NCBI GenBank assembly: GCA_002964805.2
Contig: PUDQ02000018.1
Span: 248,001 to 312,000 of the forward strand
Direction of reading: 5' to 3'
DNA: 64,000 nt
DNA from: Trametes villosa
Taxonomy: Eukaryota > Basidiomycota > Agaricomycetes > Polyporales > Polyporaceae
Part shown: piece after piece, positions 44,927-56,415 of the stretch
Layout: each line of letters begins with the position of its first letter
Numbering within the stretch: the first letter of the stretch is position 1
Translations under genes and position numbers: made by a program
The notes under the pieces: generated by a model
The model's database searches: none
Told to the model about the DNA's origin: nothing
The model's input: the letters and a program-made list of their open reading frames with translations, nothing else

Positions 44927-47900
44927 ATGCCCTTGCCCGCGTCCCACCTCCGGATCGATACTTCCGTTGCACTCGCCGACCCTTCATCGAGCCGAGCACC
45001 CTCGCGCAATGGTCCCCGCACCCCGTCCACATCACGAAGCAACGCTAGCTCCTCGCATCGCCTTCGCAGTCCCTCGGTAGCCTCCGCCTCGTCTGCCATG
45101 TCCATGACCTCCCATGCGCCCTCCACAGCCTCGACACATCTCTCTGCTGCACATTATCATATCCCGTCCGCCTCTGCCTCTGCCTCTAGCCGCACTGCCG
45201 CCGGGTCGTCATGGAGCGCCATCGACTCCGGCTCGGACGACGAAGGAAACGACACGCAGGAATACGTCCTCGCGATGCACGACTTCGCCCCGCAGCAGCA
45301 GAACGTAACGTGCCTCAGCTTCCGAGCCGGCCAGGTGATTCACGTCATCAACCGCGACTCGAGCGGCTGGTGGGATGGGGAGCTGGACGGTAGAAGGGGC
45401 TGGTTTCCGAGCAACTACGTGAGCTCCGAGGTTGGCCTGCTTACAGAGGAGGAGCTGCCGGGCACGAAGGTGAGTTATTCTCGTTTGCTTTGCTGAGCAC
45501 GACCATCGGGTGGCTTTCGTCGGCCACATCGTGCTTCTGCGGGGTCTTGGAGGCAAAGCTGGGAACCGCGAAGCGCGACGTGCACGGGCGCAGTCGCTCG
45601 ACCTGGGCGACCCGTAGCAGGCGCGTGCAGGGACGCGCTTCGTCGAAAACATTCTGGAGCGCCTGGGCAATCTCGGAATAGCATCCTCTCAACGGAGTCC
45701 CCGCGTTACCCGCTATTTTGAAGCGGCCAGAAGTCGCCGTTGATACGCTCTTGCTGCTCAATACCTTCCTCCGCCAGGCCTCCCGCTTAGACGTTCAGGG
45801 CATGAGGCTCATCTGCGGACTTATCGGTGTGCAGCGGGAGTCCGCAGATGCTGTCACCTGCCATGAACGCCGCAATCCTGTGCAATCACTATATGCTTGT
45901 TATGCTCCTAGCACCCGATGCGGCTTCCCATCGTAGTTACGCTCGAAGGAGCCACCACCGCGAATTCTATCTTCGAAGCTCCTCTGCGGCCCAAATATGC
46001 TGACTGGCGTCCCGCTACCCCACAGAACTCCCGCTCAGCACACAGCCATACTATGTCGACATCCTCCACCACGTCGTGGACGAGCACTTCCTCGCGGAAA
46101 GGCAAGGCGCCCTTTGCACGGAACGACCATCGCCCAACTGCGGCCGACACCTTTGGCGCGAGCATCAACATGTATTGTCCGCCCCTTATGCTTCCCCTAC
46201 TTCGCGGCCTCTCCCTCCTGCAGAACGCCGTGCGGATGAACCGCATACAACATTTCCAGCCAGCTACGGCGTGTATCATTTCCTGCGTACGCGCCCTCCT
46301 CTCCGAGATCGGCTGCCTGTCGCGCGACGCGGCAGTGCTGAAGCAGCACGGTGTCCTCGCGCAGGAGCGCAAACGCATCCTCTCCGACCTCGCCTCGCTC
46401 GTCTCGCAAGCGAAACGGGCGTCGGACGAGAACGCTCCTGAAGAGCCGCGCGAGCTGGAAGTTCAAGCTATGGTGCGCCTCGGTGGCCAGCTGTTTGCGC
46501 ATGTACGCGGGTTCCTCGCCGTCGCCGTGCAATGCGGTATGAACCTCCCGTCTGGGGCCACTCGAATCGCGCGAACAGGATCGGACTCCGGAACTCTGGT
46601 GCAGGACGACGACGCGGCCGACGACTATTTCGCGACTCCAGGTCGCGCTACCAGCAGTCTCGCCTCGCGGCAACGCCGCGTGACGAACAACATGACGCCA
46701 ACGCGCCCGAAGAGCTTGGGAGACTTGAAGGTCTCCAAACGGGCAGCGATGGGCGCAGACTACCCGCCCTTGCCAGCGGGTGCAGGCGCGCTCCGCGTGG
46801 CGCAACGCAAACTATCCGAACAGCAACTTGCTACCCCCGGGCGCCGAGCGGCAAGCACCCTCGTGCTCGGACACAAGGCGGCGCAGGGCTCGATTAGCAG
46901 CATCTCGTCCTCATCTTCGTTCTCGTCGAGCGATTCGAGCGGGGCGCCCGCGACACCCGTCTTCCCTCTCGGCCCTGTTACGAGCGCGGAGCTCATCGAT
47001 ACGCTACGGGCCACGCACGACGCATTCCTCTCGACGATTGCGGCGTTCATCGGGCACGCGCATTCGCATTCGCGGACGTCGCACGCGTCGAGTACGGGCC
47101 ACATGTACGAACTCGTTCGCGAGGTGGTGGATATGGTCTGCCGGCTGCTCACCATCGTCGAGGCCGTTCTCCGACATCCGGACGTGCCCGTGCAGAAGGC
47201 GGACGCGCTGCGGGCGGCGAAGGAGGGCGTGTACAGCGTCACGAGCACGCTCGCGGATTCGGTGCGCATCCTTGCGGGGCCCGCACCAGCACCCGAAGCC
47301 GAGGACGCGTCGGAGGAGGCGGAGAAGGCACGTCTGCTGAGGTGCGCGACGGACTCTCTCAAGGCCGGCTCGGACTGCGTCGCGGCGGTCAAGCGGTGCC
47401 TCCAGCGCGCGACAGGCGAGCACCCACTCGTCTTCCAGCTCCTCGCGCCCGGCGACCCGGAGGCCGGCTCGTATACGCCGCGCAAGTTCTCGCATGCGCA
47501 CCGCGCGTCGTCCGCAAGCAGCGGGCCGCGGATCCGAAGGGCGAGCAGCCTTGCGGCGCTGCACAACCCGTACACGGGCGACGCGCTGGAGGGCGAGGAG
47601 GAGGACATGACAATACAGGCGCAGAGCGTCGAGGAGACGGAGCATACGATGACGGTGAAGAGGCAGTCAACGCAGGAGATCGAGATCACGGAGGAGCCGC
47701 CGTCCCCGTTGGGGTCGCCTTTGCCCTCTCCCGCGCATGCCCGCCGTCGCCTCCCCGATGGGGACGACAGCGTGCCACCAACGCCCACCACCCCCGCCAG
47801 CCCGGAGGCGGTCCCTCTCCCTCCTTCCGACGGCCGGCCTTCGATCGACACTCTGCGTTCGGACGTCTTGTCCGTGCGGTCGTATGCGCCTACTGAAGAC

Positions 47901-49695
47901 GACCGGACGACGTGGGAGGGCAGCGTACGGCATGGTCCCGCGCCGAGCGTGGCGTCGTTCGAGGCGAAGCTCATGAGCGGCGAGCTGCCGCCCGTGCCCG
48001 GGTCGCATATGGCGACTGCCGTGCTTCCCTGGACGTTCCCTCACGACCACGCTCCGGAAGACGTCGCGTACAACGGCGACGGCCAGCTCGTCGGCGCGAC
48101 GTTGGAAGCGCTTGTCGAGCGCATGACGCCGCACGACTCGCTCGTCGAGCCGCCGTTTGCGGCGGTGTTCTTCATGACGTTCCGCCTGTTCGCTACGCCC
48201 GCGGACCTCCTTGATGCGGTCATCGAGCGCTACAACATACTCCCTCCTTCCGGTCTCTGCGAGGCCGACCTACGCCTGTGGCAGCAGCGCAAGGGCCTCC
48301 CGGTGCGCCTGCGCGTCTCGAACTTCATCAAGACCTGGGTGGAGGGCTACTGGCGGCACGCGTCGGACAGCGCAGTGGTGCCCACGCTCGTTGCGTTCAC
48401 GAAGGAGGCGCTCTCAGTCATGTTCCCCGGGCCGTCGCAGCGCATCCTCGAGCTCCTCCGGCAACGCATGAACTCGAGCGAGAACGTGTCGCTCTCGACA
48501 GGCGAGCGCGACCGCACACGCGACGCAGGCATCCCGCTCAACCCGCCAGGCGCGCTCCCCGGACCGCTCTCGGAGGTCCCGCGCCCTGTCCTGACGAAGG
48601 CGGTGTTCGCAGCGCTGCGCGCGCGCAACTTCAGCGCGGTCGCGGTGACGGACTTCGACCCGCTCGAGCTCGCGCGGCAGCTGACGACGATGGAGTGCAC
48701 GCTCTACTGCGCGATCCAGCCCGCGGAGCTGCTCGACGCGCCTGGCGGGCCTGCGCCCCCGCATGTGAAGGCAGTCACGGGGCTCAGCACGGCGATCACT
48801 GGGTGGGTCGCGGAGAGCATCTTGAATGAGCCGGACACGAAGCGGCGCACAGCGCTCGTGAAGTTCTTCATCAAGCTCGCGGACCGGTGCGTGTCGTTGA
48901 AGAACTACAGCACGCCGCGGTCGATCCTGGCTGCGCTGGACTCGTCGACGATCGCGCGGCTGCACCAGACGTGGGTGGTGAGTGACATTTTGTGGTGGCC
49001 TTTCGAGGTATGGGGCGGGGTACTGATAGTCCGGGGTTACAGGGACTGCCTGCGAAGAACAAGGCGCAGCTAGAGATGTTGCAGAAGCTCGCTGACCATG
49101 GGAGGAATTATCACGAGTACCGCTCGCGTCTGCGGAATACTGCGCCGCCAGCTGTTCCATTCCTCGGTATGTACCAAGTACTTGGCTCTCCAGAACCGTT
49201 CGCTCAGACCATCGGATGCAGGCCTGTACTTGACCGACTTGACGTTCTGCCGGGAGGGCAACCCCTCACACCGGACATCGCCGAAGGCGCCTGAGAAGAA
49301 GCTCATCAACTTCAACAAGTACCACAAGCTGGCGCGTATCGTCCAAGGTGCGTCTCCTACGGAATACATTCTTCCGTGCTGGTGCTCATGTGCGGCGGCC
49401 AGATATGCAACGCTTCCAAGTACTCTATAACCTGAAGGAGATCCCTGAGGTCCAGGCATACTTGCGTGATGCGTTCGAGAAGTCTCAGCGCCGGGGCGAC
49501 CTGCAGGACCTCTACAGGCGGAGGTCAGTCTTCTCATCGCATACGTTTTAGTTGTCGTCTTATTGATGGGAGTCCCTTAGCCTTCTTGTCGAACCGAAGC
49601 AGTCTGCGGAAACCCCTCCCAGCAGCGACATCCGCCAGCTGTTCGCGTGGGCGAGCCGGTCCCAGCCCTCCGTCGCCACCAACCCTGCATCATAA
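44927..49695 (+). CDS. CDC25: Cdc25-type Ras guanine nucleotide exchange factor with SH3 domain
   Basis: Exon 1 (44927-45469) starts MPLPASHLRIDTSVAL and, after a Ser-rich stretch, carries an SH3 domain (EYVLAMHDFAPQQQNVTCLS to GWWDGELDGRRGWFPSNYV). The long exon ending at 48977 has a helical region (SLLQNAVRMNRIQHFQPATA and following), then the RasGEF N-terminal module (LEALVERMTPHDSLVEPPFA to VRLRVSNFIKTWVEGYW) and the catalytic domain (DFDPLELARQLTTME, LVKFFIKLADRCVSLKNYST). It continues in exons at 49043-49166 (GLPAKNKAQLEMLQKLADHG), about 49223-49350 (GLYLTDLTFCREGN), about 49403-49525 and the end (QLFAWASRSQPSVATNPAS). It loads GTP on Ras, as Cdc25/Ste6 do. The stretch 45470-45910 between the SH3 and the long exon has in-frame stops in every simple reading, so the intron pattern there is unresolved. 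Confidence 0.85.
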
Positions 49696-50283
49696 CGCCT
49701 CGTGTTCCCGGACCGTTTGCGTCGACCTCGCTTTCTTCGTTGCATTTCATCTATCCCTGTGTTTTCTTTCGCTGGCTTTGCATCTCCGTCGTCGTTTTGT
49801 ACGCTGCATGTCCGCCATCACTTGTACTTCTGTATCTCGTCCTCCAAATCGCCTACCCTCGCATTCTCAAGCGCCTAATCTACCCATCTTATCCCTAAGC
49901 CCTTCCCGCGAACCGCATCCAGGCGCTTGTCAGCCGACCCAGGCGCCCCCTCTTCCTCATCCTACCACTCTTCGCTGTTCACTATCATCTGCTCTCTGCC
50001 CTCCTCTCTGTTTGTACAGGATACGCGGCGTCCCTTCGCGGGCGGTGCGGATCGTCGAAAACGTAGTGTATTGTGCACTCTATTGGCAGTTTCGCATATT
50101 ATTATTGGCCTCTCCCTTTCGTCATACGCATACAGAGTATCATATATACTTTGGGCTCTAGAGGCTGTCCATGGACTTCCGCTTATGCATCATGCATCAT
50201 GCATCTTCGACCGTCATCTACGGGTGGCATACAAGTACAACAGTGGCTACACGATTGGCGATATTAACAGCAGCATGCAGCAC
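49696..50283. other. convergent intergenic spacer
   Basis: 588 bp between the RasGEF stop and the stop of the first terpene synthase. Very C/T-rich (TCCCGGACCG, CCTCTTCCTCATCC) at the left, AT-richer at the right (TCATATATACTTTGGG). No gene seen. Confidence 0.5.
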
Positions 50284-51532
50284 TCAGCACTCCAACGGCC
50301 CCAAGTCCTTCAACCGGTACCTGCTCGCCCGGAAGTGGGTCTCGACATACCCCTGCCGACGTTCGTGAGCAGCGCGCTCCCTCACATCCATGACTGCCAC
50401 CTGGGGGCGCTCACCATGAGATAGCTACGGCAGATCTTCGCGAGCTGAGGATCGCCTGCGCTGAGCATCTCAACTCTGCAGATGCTCGCGAGTGTCTCCT
50501 CCACCAGCTCACGCAGGACGACGAGTGGCTCCTTCTGCTCGGCCGCGGCCCGGAGGTGAACGAGGTTGTTGGTCTCGCCGACAAGCGACTCCTTGTAGAA
50601 GGACAGCCTGTTGAGGTTACATCATTAGCACGGTTGCTTAAATCAGAAGGCAATGACTTACACGTCGCTATGTGATTTGGATTTTGGAGGCAACCATTGG
50701 TGAGCTCCTTCCTGCATTACAAATTGCGACCAGAACATACTTGATTGAGCCCGTATAGAATGCGATCTCGCTGCATGACGCGTCGGTGCACAATCCTCAA
50801 AGTCGAGAAGACGGTGTGGGCTTACGGGATGAGCTGCATGTGGTAGTGGTCTGCCGGGTTACGCCAGTCCTTGACAAAGTTGAACAGCGCGTACGACGCG
50901 CCGACCGCCGTCTTCTGGCGCATGAACCCTGGGTACCTCGTCGCGCCAGGCGCAACCGCCATGTTCTTCCCGGTCACCTCCACGTACGTCCCCACGAAGA
51001 AATCAAGCGTCGAGACGGCGATCGAGTGCGCGCTCATGTGCGGGTAATATCCGTACATTTCCTGCATGAGCACGAGGAGGCGCTCGAGTGCGGGGTTCCC
51101 GAGGGGCTCGCGCGAAAGGAGGCGTCGGCCAAACTGCGCGACCGCGTCGAGGTCGCGCTCGCCGAGGTCGTCGACGTAGGTGAGGTACGCGGTGTAAAGA
51201 GCGGCGACGCGCTGGTGCTCGTAGCTGGTGTGCGCGTAGGCGGACTCGGCGATGCCACAGCATACATCCGTGAGCTCGTCGACGTACTTGGGGTCGAGGC
51301 CCGCGTTCCATGAGAGGATCTCAGCGGCGATCACATCTCTCAGCTTCTTGTTGGAGGCGGTGTTTGGAGCGTAATACCGCAGACGTCGCAGGAAGTCTTT
51401 GATAATGTCTTTGGTCTCTGGGAGCCTTGAAGCGTTCAGGATGGAACCTGGAGTCTGTACTGTGGTGTTGGAGATATGGCAGGAGGGCGTGTTAAGGACT
51501 TGAGGCAGGTCGGTGACGATCGTGGCAGGCAT
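50284..51532 (-). CDS. trichodiene synthase-like (Tri5 family) sesquiterpene synthase, copy A
   Basis: Five exons: 51532-50826, 50770-50741, 50667-50662 (6 nt), 50607-50415, 50352-50284; all phases agree and give 334 aa. It starts MPATIVTDLPQVLN. The aspartate-rich metal motif reads TYVDDLGERD (DDLGE at 121-125). GKNMAVAPGATRYPGFMR and NFVKDWRNPADHYHMQLIP precede IPEIAFYTGSI, and the microexon plus its neighbours spell NDVLSFYKE (residues 246-254), the canonical NSE metal motif NDxxSxxKE. GETNNLVHLRAAAEQ, CRSYLM and GYVETHFRASRYRLKDLG complete the enzyme. It should ionise and cyclise farnesyl diphosphate; the product cannot be told from sequence. Tandem with copy B, same strand. Without the microexon the first splice junction loses the metal-binding Asn. 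Confidence 0.9.
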
Positions 51533-51694
51533 ATCCTGGATAATATGCAGCCATCAGTAGGTACAGGCCTAGGGCATGCACTGCAGGGATCTTCCTCGCT
51601 CGCTCACCGTCAATGGCATCCCGCAAACCTATATGCGGAGACAGTAGCGATTGAGGCGGAGAGAGCACGCCAAGGTGGCACCGACAACAGCACC

Positions 51695-51700
51695 TTTATA
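51695..51700 (-). promoter_or_regulatory. TATA box of terpene synthase copy A
   Basis: TATAAA on the minus strand, in the context GTCGTATAAAGGTGCTG, about 165 nt before the ATG. The same GTCGTATAAAG phrase is found upstream of copy B, which supports a conserved duplicated promoter. Confidence 0.6.
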
Positions 51701-52624
51701 CGACTTGGACCCGAGGTTGCTAGAAGTATTGCCCCTTGAATGGCATAGTGGTACGCATGACGCAATACGACGCAGAAACCCTCTACGACAGTGTGAGCTT
51801 AAGTTCTGTGGGATGTTGAGAGATGATCCATCCTGAGAGTGAATGGAAGATGCCAGGACCCGATGGCGGAGAAAGAGAGTATCAGAGCATATCGGCGTGC
51901 CTCTCTGGAGAGAGTAACAGACGGTACAAAGAACGAATTGCACCCGCCTTGTCATCGCGTGTAACTTCCTGTCTTTTTGCCTTGGATACCTTAAGTGAAA
52001 GGGCCGCCTTGCTCCCAATATCACACTTCGCAGCGGAAGGATAGTCTCATAATTGGACATATCTACTCACAATCACCGTCCTCGTCTCTGTCTTTTGCCA
52101 GACCGGCTGCCCCATCCGGGGAGGAGAGCGAGAGCCTCGTGACATAACTGCCAGTGGCGACGAGGCAGGGAAGAACATCATGATGGACATGGAAGTACGC
52201 CGCTAGGCACTGATAGTTCTCTGTTACGCCACCTCCGGGCATGTGTACGTATGAACGCCATGGTTGGGCAAACGAAAGCGGCATCGTGCCACTACTGTCG
52301 AGATAACGGCCTGTGCCAAGCTCCTTCAGTAAAGTTCGCGAAACCCAGGGCCCATGTGATGCACTTACGTATACTAAGTTCTGCGCCCGACAGCAAGCAA
52401 CAGAGCGACGCTCGTAGCGCTTCTAGGAAGAGCGGTGGACACTACGATGTTAGACCTGCGACGCTGTCTCGAGAGGAGCTCGAGGGCTCTGTCGAACCTA
52501 GCCTAGTATGACGCCGGGCATTGGATGGTGGCATAATAAAAACTTTAAAGCTGGCGCTACACTTACAAATACAGGCAAACACAAATTCTAATGAGACGAG
52601 CGCCCGACGAGTCTGATGCTACGT
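51701..52624. repeat. region between terpene synthases, upstream half of the duplicated unit
   Basis: No gene. Parts align with the upstream DNA of copy B (54022-54500): a GAGGGAGCAAC/GAGAGAGTAAC phrase near 51908 and 54216, GGCAGGGAAGAAC near 52169 versus GGAAGGGAAGAAC near 54347, and CTGATAGTTC versus CTGAGAGTTC shortly after. The duplication therefore included roughly 0.8-0.9 kb of upstream sequence. Confidence 0.55.
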
Positions 52625-53878
52625 TCAGTACTCCATCTCCAAGTCCTCCAGACGGTACCTCCGCGCTCTGAAGTGAAACTCAACATACCCCTGCCCGGAC
52701 GTGTTGTCAGCTCGTTTCTATAACCCATAGATTTGCCGCTCCGAGTCGGAAGTCGGGACGCTCACCATGAGGTAGCTGCGGCAAATCTTCGCGAGCTGCG
52801 GATCGCCTGCGGCGAGCACCTCGACGTTGCGGATGCTCGCGAGCGTCTCCTCCGCGAGCTCGCGCAGGACGATGAGCGGGTCTTTCTGCTCGGCTGCGGC
52901 GCGGAGGTGGATGAGGTTGTCGGTCTCGCCTGCGAGGGACTCTTTGTAGAAGGACAGCCTGTAATGGCGGCATCGTCAGTGATGGTACGAAGGCTGAAAG
53001 AGATGCGGAGACTTACACGTCGCTACGTAGACGAGCGGCCGAGAGGTTCGCTAGTGAGCTTCCAGTCGCTTCAGAAAATAAGAACGATAACGCACTTGAT
53101 CGTATCCGTGTAGAACTCGATGTCGCTGGAGGAATTGTCAGCGAACAGAACCAGCGCACGGGGCATAAATTACTCAGACGTACGGGATGAGCTGCAGGTG
53201 GTAGTGGTCCGCCGGATCCCGCCAGTCCTTCACGAAGCTAAACAAAGCGTACGCTGCGCCAATGCCCGTCTTCATGCGCATGTACCCTGGGTACCTCGTC
53301 GCGCCCGGTGCGACCGCCATGTTCTTCCCGGTGACTTCAACGTACGTCCCCACGAAGAAATCAAGCGTCGAGATCGCGATCGAGTGCGCGCTCAAACATG
53401 GGTAATACTCGTACATCTCCTGCAGGAGCACGACGAGGCGGTCGAGCGCGGGGTTGCCGAGCGGCTCGCGCGCGAGGAGCCGCCGCCCGAACTGCGCGAC
53501 CGCGTCGAGGTCGCGCCCGCCGAGGTCGTCGACGTACGTGAGGTACGCGGTGTAGAGTGCCGCGGCGCGCTGGTGCGCGTAGCTCGTGTGCGCGTACGCG
53601 GACTCGGCGATCGTGCACGCGGTGTCGGTGAGGCCGGCGATAGCGGAGGGGGTGAGCCCGGCGTCCCAGGCGAGGATGTCCGCGGAGATGGATTCCCTCA
53701 GCTTCTTGTTCGGGGCAGTGTGTGGGGCGCGGTAGCGCAGGCGGAGGAGGAAGTCCTTGAGGATTTCTTTGATCTCGGAGAGCCTGTCGGCGGACATGCT
53801 GGAAGGAGAGGCATGGGCTCCCGGGGCGTAGGACATCGCCAGGACTTGGCCAGGGGCGGCGGCAATGGTAGAAGGCAT
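52625..53878 (-). CDS. trichodiene synthase-like (Tri5 family) sesquiterpene synthase, copy B
   Basis: Same five-exon plan as copy A: 53878-53184, 53125-53096, 53017-53022 (6-nt microexon), 52958-52766, 52690-52625; 329 aa. Starts MPSTIAAAPGQVLA. The Asp-rich motif is TYVDDLGGRD, one residue different from copy A (Gly for Glu), and the NSE motif NDVLSFYKE begins at residue 242 with Asn-Asp supplied across the microexon. The region from NKKLR to the tail is strongly similar to copy A (shared AESAYAHTSY, HSIA.STLDFFVGTYVEVTG, GKNMAVAPGATRYPG), while the first 40 residues have diverged. The C-terminus is GYVEFHFRARRYRLEDLEME. Both copies look functional. A TATA box like that of copy A lies at 54016-54021. 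Confidence 0.9.
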
Positions 53879-54015
53879 GATCTAGATGACATGATGTGGT
53901 CAGTAGGTGCGAATCATGCAGGGTATTCTTGCCGAGCTCACCCTTGATGTGAGGAGTGTACAGGTAACCGAAGCAGAGGGAGTGCGATGAGGAAATCACC
54001 GGCTATAGCACCCTC

Positions 54016-54021
54016 TTTATA
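54016..54021 (-). promoter_or_regulatory. TATA box of terpene synthase copy B
   Basis: TATAAA on the minus strand in the context GTCGTATAAAGAGGGTG, about 140 nt before the ATG at 53878; it matches the copy A element. Confidence 0.6.
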
Positions 54022-55920
54022 CGACGCGGTGAGTTGCCAGACTAGCTCTCGGTTCACAAAGGCTGGTGAACCACTCGGCGTTTGAAATTCTTCGGGAGCA
54101 GGGCGCAACTCCCGTTGCATGGGCGGAGACATCGCGTACGAGACGAATGGAAGACATAGCTTACCCAACATGTGGCAGTAAAGAACACCAAAGGGCGTCG
54201 TCCTGCCTCTACGGAGGGAGCAACAGCCGACATGAAAGACGAACTGCAGTTGGCATCCCATGACATGTTGCCACTCCCCGTCTTCCTCGTCATGATGCCG
54301 TACGAGAGACGGCGGCCTCGCTCCCGATCCGGGCACCTATCCACGGAAGGGAAGAACGAGGGGACACGGTAGTACACCGCCGGGTACTGAGAGTTCCCTT
54401 TTACACAAATTTTGCGAAGGCGCACTCAGTACGTATGGGCGCCAGTCGGAGTTGCCAATGTTCCAATGAAACCGCCCGACGCCCCTGCACGTCGCTCCGC
54501 TGCCACGATAACGGCTTGTGAGATGTACCGACACCCGTGAAGCATCTCATGCGCTGCACTTACCCACGGGCGCCGTGCTTGGGCGCTGACTGGCAAGTCA
54601 TTGCTTAGACGAGAGGGCGCTCACTGCGGCGCTTGTGGCTGCGAGTGTGCGAGCGCCGCGGGTACCGATCTTGGACGGAGAAGGCGAGCGTGTTCCCGGC
54701 GGAGACGGAGAGCGCGTACGAAGCTCCAAGACGTGCCACGCGGCTGGGAGCATTGATTTGCATTCAACATGCTGTGTGTGGCGCGAACTTGAACTCAGCG
54801 AGCAGCGGCAACCGGGAAGGAGCGACAAATCGGTGCTACACCCACAAATATGTCCAAACACAAGCGCCAATCCATCCGCGAACGTCGCCGAGCGTCAAAC
54901 ATACCTTTGTCCTTGAACACAACCTCGGCGGGTTAACACACTGTGAAACCTTCCTCCACGGTTACAGCACGACGGGATACAGAACGTAATGCTGAACTCA
55001 CATGGACCACTTGTACCTGCGGGGAAACGCGAGATGCAGCGGAGGCCGGTTGCAAGCGCTCCGATCTTACCGCTGAATATCGGAACTTCGTAACCTCCCG
55101 GAATCTCAGCGAAATCTTCGTCGCGCCTTGTCGAGACACGCGACTTCCTGACAGTCCGGAGGCTTCTATCCCGGTCTTCTCTCAGCCGCGCTGTGGCGCG
55201 AATCGCTGCAACTGAGCAAATCCTCGCGGATCTGGTTACAGCGTCATCTAAGCTCCAGCTGGCAGATCTCCAGGCATTGGTGCATGACGTACTAAGGCTC
55301 TATATGTCATTTGAATGACCGACTTTGGGACAGCATGTCACATCTTTTGCGGTAGCGAAACCGCTATGCGACACTTAGAAGCGCTGAAACAGTGCCCAGT
55401 GCCTACCATGAGGGCGTTTGGAAGGCGACCCGGTCCTTCAAATGAGCTTCCCGCGGGCGCCCCGTCCAGAATCCTGCTCTTCGAAATCAAGTCAGTGTTT
55501 GACGGAGCTTCACAAAACCACCGATATTCGCGCACCTCGTCGCCTCTTGCCGCTGTGTCCACTTCCCTCGGGATTTCGCCTGCCGGTACCGTCCCCGGCG
55601 CCCGATAGGTACGCTCAGCGGCTGTGGCGCTCTCCCCGACGCATACTTTGAGCCTGCGCCTCCCTTACACGAGCAGTACCCCGCCGCAGTGGCGCTCGCA
55701 CCTCTTCAGTGCCAGCGTTCGAGCACACGGGGCGTGGTGGGCCGCCGACGCTGGCCAAATTCGTCGTATGGGTGCCGTTGTACAAACCACGGAGCGCGCC
55801 AAGATTCGTCTATGACTTCGTAATCGTAATCCTGGGATCACTGGAGCGTTTGAGGCGCTGACCTGTAGGCGCGATCACTGACGCTACGGTCACGACGATC
55901 CATAGAACGTCCCGCGGATC
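54022..55920. other. upstream region of copy B and gene-free DNA
   Basis: The first 500 bases are the duplicated upstream region shared with copy A. From about 54550 no coding signal is visible on either strand; frames are short and without domains. Mixed composition, lower GC than the genes. Confidence 0.5.
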
Positions 55921-56397
55921 CCCCAAGTGAGACCGTAGAGCGGGCGAGCTGCAGAGTTGGGGCTTCTCACCATTCTGTGAGGTATTACGGAGGGTGAGCG
56001 TTCGACCTCGCAGGTCGTGCGCTAGCACATACCTCTCACGAGGATGCATAGGGTAGTCGCTATTCATCTTCCGAGTAGGAGGATAAGGTATCTCCGTCGG
56101 TTTTTGCTCTGCACCAGGCTTGAGTTCGCCGTGTAAGGCCTCTTGAAATGCGGTGCTCCGCTCAGTGGCTTCAGATGTAGGGCCTTCACCGTGGCGTGTA
56201 CGCAACCGTAGATCTATTCAAGGATTTGCACATGGGCATGGGCGCTCTATGAGCTTTATTGAAGGATCTACATACGCGTCTGAGAGTTGGACTTCCCGCT
56301 CTCCTCGAGTGATGGATGATTAAGGGAATGGACGTACCAATCTCTATGGGCGTGGCGCACGGTACATGGCGTCTTGAAGAAGCGCTTGGTATGACGC
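55921..56397. repeat. direct repeat unit 1 (about 480 bp, diverged)
   Basis: It aligns collinearly with 56416-56885 at an offset of 492-495 bp. The left ends match (CCCCAAGTGAGACCGTAGAG against CCCCGAGTGAGACTGTGGAG, then GGTGAGCGTTC in both). The last 200 bases match best (GAGCTTTATTGAAGGATCTA against GAGCTTCATTGAAGGATCTG; AAGGGAATGGACG; TATGGGCGTGGCGCACGGT; CATGGCGTCTT). The middle is weakly similar. No gene is recognised in it. Confidence 0.7.
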
Positions 56398-56415
56398 CGA
56401 TACAACACTGTTAGC

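Noticed and set aside
46760..47974. 404-codon minus-strand frame inside the RasGEF gene
   Set aside because: It overlaps the well-supported RasGEF reading frame and has no domain or promoter of its own.
50284..53878. Interpretation as a complete terpenoid biosynthetic cluster
   Set aside because: Only the two synthases are present; no P450, oxidoreductase, transporter or regulator lies adjacent within the window.
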